Part shown: one piece after another, positions 43,605 to 51,725 of the stretch
Position numbering within the stretch: position 1 is the first letter of the stretch
Layout: each line of letters begins with the position of its first letter
IMG/VR virus record: IMGVR_UViG_3300042564_001469
Span: 1 to 64,000 of that record
DNA from: a virus
Reading direction: 5' to 3' (one strand)
DNA: 64,000 nucleotides
Program-made: the position numbers and the translations under genes
The notes under the pieces: generated by a model
The model's input: only the letters and a program-made list of their open reading frames with translations
Told to the model about the DNA's origin: nothing
The model's database searches: none

Positions 43605-44306
43605 AATTATTTTAGAAACCAAGGAGTCAGTTGACTCCTTTTTTACTTTATATGAGGTCATAATCGGTTTTTGACCTTTACCGGTTTGAGTGTCTTTTTT
43701 TTCTGCACGTCTTTTTTGTTGACAAGCGTTCTTTTTCTCAGAATCTGACATCTTACCAGCAACACCTGCGGTTCTACATTTAGGATATGAACCACTATCA
43801 GCGTCTTTTCTACCACACGGGGGATGTTTACCATCAACTTTACGACAAATGTCAACCCAAGGTCCTTTTGGTTGTGAAGATCCTTTTGGTTTTTTCTTTT
43901 TACCGAACCAAACCGCCAAATCCTCATTGATTGTTAATTTATTATCTTTTTCCCAAGTCTCAATAACTTTCTTAACACTATTTTTTAAGTTTTTACCAAA
44001 TGTTGGATTAATTATACCCCCATCATCATCATTGAGTTCTGGATTATTTTTAGCATATTTAGATGATTTTTTCGCAATGTTCTCAATTTTCTTTGTTTGT
44101 TTTTTTGTGGTATCTAATTTACCGTCATAACTATCAAATGATAATAACGGACTATCATATTTAGAAACAGAAATATTAAATGGGTCTAATTGTGATTTAT
44201 CAAAAATTCTTAAACCTGGTCTAAGAGGTGCGACATACGAACCCCTACCACCACCATCCGATGTTGCTTCTTTTAATATTTTCTTTAATAATTTCTCATT
44301 TATCAT
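43581..44306 (-). CDS. DUF5872-like protein with disordered middle
   Basis: About 241 residues from ATG 44306 (MINEKLLKKILKEATSDGGG); an upstream ATG at 44417 would overlap the divergent gene. Middle is Lys/Asn/Asp-rich. C-terminal region carries PWVDICRKVDGKHPPCGRKD, YPKCRTAGVAGKMSDSEK and ACQQKRRAEKK, which is the DUF5872 Cys/Arg signature. Matches the preceding DUF5872-like protein at N-terminus style and motif halves. Possibly nucleic-acid binding; not known. Promoter-like motif 7 nt upstream of its ATG. Confidence 0.7.
   Translation of the reverse strand: MINEKLLKKILKEATSDGGGRGSYVAPLRPGLRIFDKSQLDPFNISVSKYDSPLLSFDSYDGKLDTTKKQTKKIENIAKKSSKYAKNNPELNDDDGGIINPTFGKNLKNSVKKVIETWEKDNKLTINEDLAVWFGKKKKPKGSSQPKGPWVDICRKVDGKHPPCGRKDADSGSYPKCRTAGVAGKMSDSEKKNACQQKRRAEKKDTQTGKGQKPIMTSYKVKKESTDSLVSKIILEIRNTF
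43621..43644 (+). terminator. Intrinsic terminator located inside the convergent gene
   Basis: AAGGAGTCA / TGACTCCTT with a two-base loop, then six T. It serves the plus gene ending at 43604 and lies inside the coding end of the minus gene 43581-44306. Confidence 0.8.
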
Positions 44307-44313
44307 TACACAT

Positions 44314-44320
44314 ATAAATA
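44314..44320 (-). promoter_or_regulatory. TATTTAT promoter-like motif
   Basis: Sense sequence AAGATATTTATATGTGTAAT; core 7 nt before the minus ATG at 44306. Confidence 0.5.
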
Positions 44321-44329
44321 TCTTAATAT

Positions 44330-44542
44330 ATGGAAAACGAAAATAAAGAATTTGGTAATTTATTTGGGACAATACCATTAATCTCTGAAGAACATTTGGA
44401 TGCAATATTATCGGCAATGACGAAAGAAGATTCTACATACTATTTAGTTGAAGCAATAAAAGCCGCATATAATAGGGGTGCATTTACAATTGGTGAAGTT
44501 GAGGTTATATCAAAGGCTATTAGATGTACTACTAAACAATAA
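44330..44542 (+). CDS. Small hypothetical protein
   Basis: 70 residues: MENENKEFGNLFGTIPLISE, HLDAILSAMTKEDSTYYLVE, AIKAAYNRGAFTIGEVEVIS. Helical. No family recognised. Its start lies 10 nt from the TATTTAT motif of the opposite strand, with no clear motif of its own. Its stop abuts the stop of the convergent secreted protein. Confidence 0.6.
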   Translation: MENENKEFGNLFGTIPLISEEHLDAILSAMTKEDSTYYLVEAIKAAYNRGAFTIGEVEVISKAIRCTTKQ

Positions 44543-45856
44543 TTATTTAATTATTTTTTGAGATGTACCATCGTCGTAAACCTCAATAATAACACCAGTC
44601 GTATTATGGGGGTTTATTTTTTGACCTAATAAATTAATATACCCAACAATTTTTTTATCTTTTACAATTTTAGAAATTACAATTGGACCATATGTTTTAC
44701 TTTCACCATCATTATCAAATTGTTGTAACCTATAATATGATATTTCGTTAAGATTAAAATCAATATACGAATATTTTAATTCTTCTGTTGAGTTTCCAGC
44801 CGCTAATATTGTCGTAATTTTTTTCCAATTCTCACCATCCTCACTCATTTCTAAATCAAAATAATTTGAGTTTTGTTCAGATTCGGTTTTCCAGTTTATA
44901 ACATTCCATTGTGGGTAAGGTAGTCCATCAAATTCCGTTAATTCTACTGGTAATGGGTTATTATTTTGACTACCAAAATTAAACCAACTAAACCCAGTAA
45001 CATTTGTACTAGTTATTGTGAAATCACTATCTGAAGACCCATTAATAGAGGAATGTGAACCACAAGGTACCCATGTTGTATGTGTTGGACCAGGACTTTT
45101 AATTAATCTTACAATAGACCTATCATTCATATCAACCAATTGATATGCACGTATTGTTAATGTGTATTGTTTTGTGTTTAATGAACTATTGTAATCAAAT
45201 GGTGTTATATCAAAGTAACCTTGATTTTCGTAATTTTGAATAAGTTGTCCATCTGATGTCCATAATGGTAAACCACTGTATGTATCTGTCATTGAAGGAA
45301 TACCATTTTTATATTCAACAACAATATAACCACCATCTGTTGGTGCTTGAGTATAGTTTATAACTACGTTTCTGTTTGTAGCATCGTTCCCAATTGGAAA
45401 TATCCCAGATGATTGTGTTGAGTTAGTTGAAGGTGCAAACCATCTTTTTAAAGGACCAATGATTGTACCACTTGTCCAATTAATTTCGCCAGGATTTGAT
45501 GGACTTGACCCAATCTCTAAAGTATGTCCGTTTAAATCAACATTACCATTAACCATTTCTAAACGATTTGTTATAGTTGTGTTTGTGGTTAAAGTTAACC
45601 CATTTGAGTTGTTTAAAATTAAACCATAAAATTTGGACATTTCATTCCCATCTAAATCAGAATTACCTAAAAATTTCCAAATTACTCCATTACTAAAATC
45701 ACCTATGGATGAATTATTGATTAGATTTGTATTGTACAAGTTTATAATTGGATTTGATGTACCAACAATTTGAGTGTTGGACCCAATTACGAACTTACCT
45801 TGCCCAAATATAACAATGGGTAAAAAACAAATTAGATAAAATAAAATATTTTTCAT
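44543..45856 (-). CDS. Secreted protein with T9SS type A-like sorting domain
   Basis: About 437 residues from ATG 45856 (MKNILFYLICFLPIVIFGQG); another ATG at 45871 overlaps the previous gene. Residues 1-19 form a signal peptide (cleavage after FG-Q). Middle is a beta-rich extracellular region. A C-terminal Fn3-like stretch (LPVELTEFDGLPYPQWNVIN, YFDLEMSEDGENWKKITTIL, YYRLQQFDNDGES) is typical of Bacteroidota secreted proteins. The end, VGYINLLGQKINPHNTTGVI and EVYDDGTSQKIIK, matches the T9SS type A sorting domain. A phage protein with a host export and sorting signal is unusual and may act at the host surface or have been picked up from a host. The gene follows the adhesin gene by 1 nt. Confidence 0.85.
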   Translation of the reverse strand: MKNILFYLICFLPIVIFGQGKFVIGSNTQIVGTSNPIINLYNTNLINNSSIGDFSNGVIWKFLGNSDLDGNEMSKFYGLILNNSNGLTLTTNTTITNRLEMVNGNVDLNGHTLEIGSSPSNPGEINWTSGTIIGPLKRWFAPSTNSTQSSGIFPIGNDATNRNVVINYTQAPTDGGYIVVEYKNGIPSMTDTYSGLPLWTSDGQLIQNYENQGYFDITPFDYNSSLNTKQYTLTIRAYQLVDMNDRSIVRLIKSPGPTHTTWVPCGSHSSINGSSDSDFTITSTNVTGFSWFNFGSQNNNPLPVELTEFDGLPYPQWNVINWKTESEQNSNYFDLEMSEDGENWKKITTILAAGNSTEELKYSYIDFNLNEISYYRLQQFDNDGESKTYGPIVISKIVKDKKIVGYINLLGQKINPHNTTGVIIEVYDDGTSQKIIK

Positions 45857-45857
45857 A

Positions 45858-47507
45858 TTATTTAAATTCATAAATTATTATATAACCATTTGCACCCGCA
45901 CCACCAGAACAAGACCCGGATGTAGAACTTCTACAACCACCACCCCCAGCACCTTGAAAATATGACGCACCACTATTTCCAACAGCATTACTTGTTGTTG
46001 TTCCAGGTGCTCCATTATAATTACGATAACCTTCAGGCCAAAAATAACTACCCCCAACACCTCCAGCGGTAGATGTTGAAGTACCGCCGGCACCACCTGT
46101 AACATTTCTATAACCACCACTAGCAGTTCCACCAGCACCACCTAATTGTGATGATGAATTCCCCGCTTTTCCTCCAGCACCACCATTTGCTGTAAATGTG
46201 CTAAATGTTGTGTTACCACCAGCCGTTCCCCCAGTAGGGCAACCACTTGAATACACACCACTTCCCCCAGTACCAACAGCATAAGAATATGAAGCACCAA
46301 CAGAAGTAATAAACCCTTCACAATACCCACCGCCACCGCCGCCACCACCAGATTGATTTGACCCAGCGCAGTTTGAATATGACGCTTGTCCACCGCCACC
46401 ACCAGCACCCCATATTTTGATTAAAATACTTTTTGTGCCTGATGTTGGGGTATATGTTCCTGAACCTGAAGTAAAGACCTGAATTCCATTTGGTATGAAA
46501 CTTCCAAACGTACTCCATATTGGAACTCCCGTTCCTGTTGAGGTTAAAACTTGTCCGCTTGTCCCAGCAGATGTTGATCCCATTACAGTAGTTGAAACAC
46601 CATATATAACACCACCTTGTGTTAAATTTGACGCTTGACCCGTTCCTCCTTTTGACACAGGAAGGGTACCAGTAACTATACCATTTGTTAAGTTTATTGC
46701 ACCTGTTGCAATGTCTCCAGTTGCGATTGTAGCATCAGTGATATTACTGGATGTTACAGTACCTGTTGCAATGTCTGTTCCAGTTATTGTTGCGTCTAAT
46801 ATATGAGTTGAGGTAACTTTTCCAGTCCCTATAGTTGGATTTGGGTATGTTCCCGTTAAATCACCCCCAGCCGAACCTCCAGGTGTTGTTCCAGTAATTA
46901 TTGTATTTGTAACGGCCGTTACTCTACCTTGATTATCTGTTGTTAATACAGGTGTTTGAGTTGCCGAACCATACGTTCCTGCAGTTCCCACATTTGGCAT
47001 CGATATCGTCCCTGTAGATGTTATAGTACCACCATTTAAACCACTACCAGCGGCAATACTTGTAACTGTTCCACCACTATTATTATCCGTTGATGATATT
47101 GTAAAGTTAGGGTAAGTTCCAGTTATTGTTGTCGCACCACCACTTGTTAATGATACTGTTTGATCGGGGGATGTGTTAGTTACAACATTATTTGTAATAT
47201 CAATACCAGTACCTTCAGTATATAAAGATTCGGTACCTGTTGCTAATCTCACCCATCCAGATCCATCATAGAAATAAAAACCAAATGTTCCGTTAGTTTG
47301 ATACACCAATAACCCATTTGCTGGTGTTGATATTGAACTTCTTTCAGATTGTGTCATTCTTGGTATTAAAACACCCTTAGAGGTTGATTTGACATCCAAC
47401 ATTGAAGAGTTATCGGGATTACTTCCATCAGTATTTATTGAAACTCCTTGTGAAAATAAATTAAACGATAGAAATGTTGTGATTAAAAATATAAATAAAT
47501 TTTTCAT
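45858..47507 (-). CDS. Secreted Bacteroidota-type adhesin with glycine-rich tip
   Basis: 549 residues. Signal peptide ([20 protein letters not shown]). N-terminal domain [52 protein letters not shown] is typical of Bacteroidota cell-surface adhesin starts. The middle is a series of short Thr/Gly repeats ([36 protein letters not shown]) as in fibers. The C-terminal 170 residues are glycine-rich ([21 protein letters not shown]), resembling phage tip domains that bind receptors. Presence of a signal peptide is unusual for a virion fiber. Promoter-like motif 36 nt upstream. GC-rich relative to neighbours. Confidence 0.8.
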   Translation of the reverse strand: MKNLFIFLITTFLSFNLFSQGVSINTDGSNPDNSSMLDVKSTSKGVLIPRMTQSERSSISTPANGLLVYQTNGTFGFYFYDGSGWVRLATGTESLYTEGTGIDITNNVVTNTSPDQTVSLTSGGATTITGTYPNFTISSTDNNSGGTVTSIAAGSGLNGGTITSTGTISMPNVGTAGTYGSATQTPVLTTDNQGRVTAVTNTIITGTTPGGSAGGDLTGTYPNPTIGTGKVTSTHILDATITGTDIATGTVTSSNITDATIATGDIATGAINLTNGIVTGTLPVSKGGTGQASNLTQGGVIYGVSTTVMGSTSAGTSGQVLTSTGTGVPIWSTFGSFIPNGIQVFTSGSGTYTPTSGTKSILIKIWGAGGGGGQASYSNCAGSNQSGGGGGGGGYCEGFITSVGASYSYAVGTGGSGVYSSGCPTGGTAGGNTTFSTFTANGGAGGKAGNSSSQLGGAGGTASGGYRNVTGGAGGTSTSTAGGVGGSYFWPEGYRNYNGAPGTTTSNAVGNSGASYFQGAGGGGCRSSTSGSCSGGAGANGYIIIYEFK

Positions 47508-47543
47508 AAGTTTTGGTTTTAAAGTTAATATTTCTTTTATCTA

Positions 47544-47550
47544 ATAAATA
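47544..47550 (-). promoter_or_regulatory. TATTTAT promoter-like motif
   Basis: Sense sequence TTACTATTTATTAGATAAAA; core 36 nt before the ATG at 47507. Confidence 0.45.
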
Positions 47551-47603
47551 GTAAAAAAAATACAAATAATCTTTAGTAATGAATATTTACCATTGTTTCT
47601 TTA

Positions 47604-49220
47604 TCAAATGTGTAACCTCATTGAATATAATAAATGACCACAATCATAGATTTTATAAAAACCCCTTTCTTCCATAATTTGAGATTCACTTTTTGTCACA
47701 TCAAAACCCTCTTTAACTAAAATATCTTTCCGATATTTAAAACGATATTCTCGTTTTTTATTCTTAATGTAGAAATAATTGGGTTCGGTTTTTTTTATAA
47801 AATCAAAACCGATTTTTTGATATAGATTACCAACACTCCAGCGTCTATCAGCGTAACTAATTATTTGTGTTGGATTATAATCAGAAATGAACTTTTTTAA
47901 TAATTTAGAAGCACCCCCAATAACATTATGATTTAACTTATTACAAAATCTAAGTAATTCATATTCATTGTTATTGATATTTTTATTTCCCATACTTCTC
48001 CGTTTTTGACCAAACGTCATTAGTGATACCAAAATATTATTATGGTACAGACCAATATTTACTGAACTACCAACACAACCTTGAATGTGATTTTGATCAA
48101 GAAATGTTGTTTTTGTTTTGGTGTCAACATATCTTAACTCACATTTCCTACCATATATTCGGACATCTGATAAACCCAATAAACTTTTTAATCTACTTTT
48201 AACGTGTTCTTGTTTAAACATCCATTCATCCTCAAAGATTTGAATTAATCTAATGTCACTTTTTTCACACAATTCAGTTTTATTTAGGTGGTAGTTTTTA
48301 TCTTTAAATATTGTTGAATGATAATAAAGACCATTAAATTCAATTGCAAGATTATGGGTTGGGATATAAATATCTAATTCCTGACCATTAAGTACACCTC
48401 GGTCATTTCTAATATATGGAATATTAATACTATCCAAAAATAAACAAATCTCATTCTCCTTAATTGATCTTAACTCATTTATGGGATTACAAGTGGTACA
48501 AGGATTTAAATTTTCACCGAACCTAAAATATAGTAAACTACGATTAATTTCATAGTTGGAATTACAAACATCACATAATATCGTTATATTATTACCGGTA
48601 TAATCAATAATATTTAACTCTTTGTATTTCACAAAAAACGAACTACGCTTAATGTCTGAAACCTGTTTTCTAGAAGATTCCAAAATCAACGGTGTTGTAA
48701 CTCCATACCTTAATGTATTTGTTTGTTTAACCTTATCTTTTGTTGTCTGTAATTTTGAAATATGATCAACACCATATTTATCAAATGTTCTTTGTTTTAT
48801 TAATTCCGAATTTTTAAACGGATTATCAAACCCAGTTTTTTTAATGTTTGTTTGTTTAACCTTTTCTTTTATAATATCAGAAGACAATGGTACGATACCG
48901 CCGTATCTTTCAGTATTTGTTGTTTTAATATCGTTTATCCTATCAACACACGTATTAGTACATACTAATGAACAATACTTACCATAACCCTCAGTAAGTG
49001 ATCGTTTAAACGTTAATTCACCACCACAATTCTTACACGTTGGTATTGTCGGTGTATTGAAAATGTAGTGCCAAACTTTCTGTTTAAACGTCACATTTTT
49101 TAAATCATTTGTGTAAGAAATAATATCATCATATAAATCAATATGATGTTTTTTTAAATGACTTTCTTTACATTTTGATCCGTTACTATTTTTTTTAATA
49201 AAAAATTCTATTAAGTCCAT
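47604..49220 (-). CDS. Homing endonuclease-like protein with zinc ribbon and NUMOD repeats
   Basis: 538 residues. A zinc-ribbon-like region (PTCKNCGGELTFKR ... YCSLVC) at about 62-88, then repeated units of ERYGGIVPLSS / FDKYGVDHISKLQT / LRYGVTTPL, then a second CxxC pair. From about residue 265, a nuclease core (GQELDIYIPTHNLAIEFNGL, YYHSTIFKDKNYHL, IQIFEDEW) with acidic/His residues like Vsr-type PD-(D/E)XK. C-terminal 200 residues have a GNAT-like look (NHIQGCVGSSVNIGLYHNNI, YADRRWSVGNLYQKIGFDFI). Shares the C-terminal half with the protein at 49871. Stands next to tail tube. Confidence 0.8.
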   Translation of the reverse strand: MDLIEFFIKKNSNGSKCKESHLKKHHIDLYDDIISYTNDLKNVTFKQKVWHYIFNTPTIPTCKNCGGELTFKRSLTEGYGKYCSLVCTNTCVDRINDIKTTNTERYGGIVPLSSDIIKEKVKQTNIKKTGFDNPFKNSELIKQRTFDKYGVDHISKLQTTKDKVKQTNTLRYGVTTPLILESSRKQVSDIKRSSFFVKYKELNIIDYTGNNITILCDVCNSNYEINRSLLYFRFGENLNPCTTCNPINELRSIKENEICLFLDSINIPYIRNDRGVLNGQELDIYIPTHNLAIEFNGLYYHSTIFKDKNYHLNKTELCEKSDIRLIQIFEDEWMFKQEHVKSRLKSLLGLSDVRIYGRKCELRYVDTKTKTTFLDQNHIQGCVGSSVNIGLYHNNILVSLMTFGQKRRSMGNKNINNNEYELLRFCNKLNHNVIGGASKLLKKFISDYNPTQIISYADRRWSVGNLYQKIGFDFIKKTEPNYFYIKNKKREYRFKYRKDILVKEGFDVTKSESQIMEERGFYKIYDCGHLLYSMRLHI

Positions 49221-49238
49221 ATTTTTTTAATTATGTGA

Positions 49239-49245
49239 TATTTAT
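49239..49245 (+). promoter_or_regulatory. TATTTAT promoter-like motif for the tail tube gene
   Basis: Sense sequence TGTGATATTTATGTATGATG; core 61 nt before the ATG at 49307. Confidence 0.5.
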
Positions 49246-49306
49246 GTATGATGCAAAGATAATTATTATTGCAAATATAAACATAAAAATTTAAAAAACA
49301 AGAAAA

Positions 49307-49795
49307 ATGGCTGATTTATTAATGAAAATGCCCATACCTTACGAACCTAAACGTAATAACCGATGGATTTTAAGATTCCCATCATCATTGGGGTTAAACG
49401 AGTGGTACGTTGAAAGTACATCAAGACCGAAATTAAAAATTAATTCCGTTGCGATACCATTTTTGAACACTGAGGTTTATGTTGCTGGTAAATTTAACTG
49501 GGAAGCATTACCAGTTACATTTAGAGATCCAATTGGACCATCTGCAACACAAGCGGTTATGGAGTGGATAAGAACTTGTGCGGAGTCAGTAACGGGTAGA
49601 ATGGGTTACGCGGCAGGATATAAGAAAAATGTTGATCTTGAAATGTTAGACCCAACTGGTGTTGTTGTTGAGAAATGGATTCTTGAAGGTGCTTTCTTAA
49701 CAGGATATGATGGGGGTGCTTTAAAATATGGTTCAGATGAGGTATCAACAATATCAACAACAATTGTAATGGATCGTTGTATATTGGTTTATTGA
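49307..49795 (+). CDS. Tail tube protein, T4 gp19-like
   Basis: 162 residues, typical of the family. NNRWILRFPSSLGLNEWYVE, STSRPKLKI and TEVYVAGKFNWEALPVTFRD match gp19-like tail tube proteins, with LEMLDPTGVVVEKWILEGAF and ISTTIVMDRCILVY near the end. Polymerises into the tube inside the contractile sheath. It stands alone on the plus strand between two homing endonuclease genes and upstream of the capsid gene on the opposite strand. Followed by its own terminator at 49834. Confidence 0.9.
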   Translation: MADLLMKMPIPYEPKRNNRWILRFPSSLGLNEWYVESTSRPKLKINSVAIPFLNTEVYVAGKFNWEALPVTFRDPIGPSATQAVMEWIRTCAESVTGRMGYAAGYKKNVDLEMLDPTGVVVEKWILEGAFLTGYDGGALKYGSDEVSTISTTIVMDRCILVY

Positions 49796-49833
49796 TTTTT
49801 ACTAAAAAACATCTGTCCAAACTCAACTTTGTT

Positions 49834-49869
49834 AAATTCCCGTATATTAATATGTATGGGAATTTTTTT
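49834..49869 (+). terminator. Intrinsic terminator of the tail tube gene
   Basis: AAATTCCCGTA pairs with TATGGGAATTT around TATTAATATG, then seven T. Confidence 0.85.
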
Positions 49870-49870
49870 A

Positions 49871-51595
49871 TTATAGGCTAAAGTTTTTAATGTTTAATTG
49901 ATATTTAAATAACCCACAATCCCATATACGGTCATAGCCCAACTCTTCAGTTAATTCTTTTTCCGTTTTAGTATAATCCAAATTGGGGAATCTTTTTTTA
50001 AGGTTATTTTTACCAAAACCAAATTTATGGAAACGTTTATACCTACTAATTTTTGAACTATAATAATAATATGTTGGTTTTACTATTGAGACCAAAGAAA
50101 AACCCAATTTAGTGTATAAATTATTATCACCATCTATTGTCCATCTCCTATCAGCAAAACTGATAATAGTATTTGGGTTATAGTCGTTTATAAATCGTTT
50201 TAACATTTTTGATGCTAACCCTGTAACAATATAATCTTGTTTTGTTGCATATCTACTTAATTCAAATTCACCGTCAGAATTTTTAGTCATATTACGTTTT
50301 TCATTGAATGTCATAACACCAACTAACACATCGTTGTAATATGCACCATATGATATGTTAGATTTATCAGTCCCCTGGATATGGTTGTTTTTTAAAAAAT
50401 GTGATTTATCTTCAGTATTAATTTTTTTAATTACGACATTTCTACCACCAATTCTAATACCGTCATTAATCTTTAATAAGTGTTTTAATTTTGATTTAAC
50501 TAACGATTCGTTGGTTTTCCACTCATCTTCATAAATGTGGAATAACTTATACCCAATTTTGTTACAATCAATAGTTTTATTCAAATGGTATGTACTTGTT
50601 TTACCCATTTTTTCTGTGTGGTAATACAACCCATTATATTCAATACATATATTTGTTCCCTCAATAATCAAATCAATTTCTTTTCCATCTAATAATTTAC
50701 GATTCTTACCTTTATTAGTAATAAAACCAAAACTCTCAATAAATTCTTTTATTTCATTCTCACCTTTTGATGTCCAAGTTGGTGTCATATTAATATTAAC
50801 AATCTTGACCAATTCACTTAATTTTTCAGATGTTGTTGTTGATACTATTTTCTCATTTGGAAATTTTAACTTATACTCTAACGTTGTTATATTATGTTTT
50901 TCTTTTAAATGTGTATTTGTGATACTTTTCATTTTTTCACCACATATCTTACATATAATATAATTTTTATCTTTAGATAAAAAAACAGAATGATTTATAT
51001 TATTTACGTAATTTGGGTGATAAACAATATCTTCAGGAAATGTGGTTAGATATTCAGATAGTTTTTGATTATGAACTTTACCTATATGACTCTCAAAACA
51101 ACCAGTTTTATTATTTATATCCATTGTTTCCCAATCACATAATTTACAGGTTCTTTTTGATTGTTTATCAATCTCAATTATATTGAAATATTCCTCAAAC
51201 CACTTTTTACCATTGTGATGTTCATATTTTTTTCTCTGGTAAGTATTTGTCGGGATCCAAACGTCACCATAAACATCAACTATATGTTTTGTTAGTTTAC
51301 CAGATAAATTATTTGGATCTTTTACAATGGTATTAGTTCTCTTACATTGTGCAACTAATTCCCGTGTTTCCGACGACACATACATTTTACTTTTAGTTGA
51401 CTCAATATTATAACTATTACCATCTTGAGTTTGACCACCTTTTTTATTAATCACAATATTATTTTCTTTTAAGATCTGACTAATTTTTTTATGACCAACT
51501 TTAAATTTTACACCTAACTTATGTGTACTTGGTATTTCCGATTGATATAACTCAACAATACTTACAATATCTTCAGGTGTTAATTTAGTTTTCAT
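49871..51595 (-). CDS. Homing endonuclease-like protein with MucR-type zinc fingers
   Basis: 574 residues. N-terminal HTH-like segment (STHKLGVKFKVGHKKISQIL). Two MucR-like zinc fingers: CKLCDWETMDINNKTGCFES ... HIGKVH and CKICGEKMKSITNTHLKEKH, each followed by LSEYL or LEYKLKFP. Nuclease core GKEIDLIIEGTNICIEYNGL, YYHTEKMGKTSTYHL, FHIYEDEW. The C-terminal half (NHIQGTDKSNISYGAYYNDV, FADRRWTIDGDNNLYTKLGF) matches the protein at 47604. The same zinc finger type starts the endonuclease in the dUTPase intein. Promoter-like motif 14 nt upstream. Confidence 0.8.
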   Translation of the reverse strand: MKTKLTPEDIVSIVELYQSEIPSTHKLGVKFKVGHKKISQILKENNIVINKKGGQTQDGNSYNIESTKSKMYVSSETRELVAQCKRTNTIVKDPNNLSGKLTKHIVDVYGDVWIPTNTYQRKKYEHHNGKKWFEEYFNIIEIDKQSKRTCKLCDWETMDINNKTGCFESHIGKVHNQKLSEYLTTFPEDIVYHPNYVNNINHSVFLSKDKNYIICKICGEKMKSITNTHLKEKHNITTLEYKLKFPNEKIVSTTTSEKLSELVKIVNINMTPTWTSKGENEIKEFIESFGFITNKGKNRKLLDGKEIDLIIEGTNICIEYNGLYYHTEKMGKTSTYHLNKTIDCNKIGYKLFHIYEDEWKTNESLVKSKLKHLLKINDGIRIGGRNVVIKKINTEDKSHFLKNNHIQGTDKSNISYGAYYNDVLVGVMTFNEKRNMTKNSDGEFELSRYATKQDYIVTGLASKMLKRFINDYNPNTIISFADRRWTIDGDNNLYTKLGFSLVSIVKPTYYYYSSKISRYKRFHKFGFGKNNLKKRFPNLDYTKTEKELTEELGYDRIWDCGLFKYQLNIKNFSL

Positions 51596-51609
51596 TGTGA
51601 TTTTTTTAT

Positions 51610-51616
51610 ATAAATA
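51610..51616 (-). promoter_or_regulatory. TATTTAT promoter-like motif
   Basis: Sense sequence AATATATTTATATAAAAAAA; core 14 nt before the ATG at 51595. Confidence 0.5.
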
Positions 51617-51667
51617 TATTATAAAACATTAAAAAGTAAAATTATAACCCATTTATTTTTAACCCAT

Positions 51668-51704
51668 AAAAAAAAGGAGACAATTTCTTGTCTCCTTTTT
51701 TTTT
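51668..51704 (-). terminator. Intrinsic terminator of the major capsid gene
   Basis: Minus-strand GGAGACAA/TTGTCTCC around GAAA, then eight T. It lies 22 nt after the capsid stop. Confidence 0.9.
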
Positions 51705-51725
51705 CATATTCTGTTAAGATTTTGA

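Noticed and set aside
46142-46518. Alternative frames in the glycine-rich tip
   Set aside because: Overlapping frames in a Gly-rich repeat; the signal-peptide frame is the coherent one.
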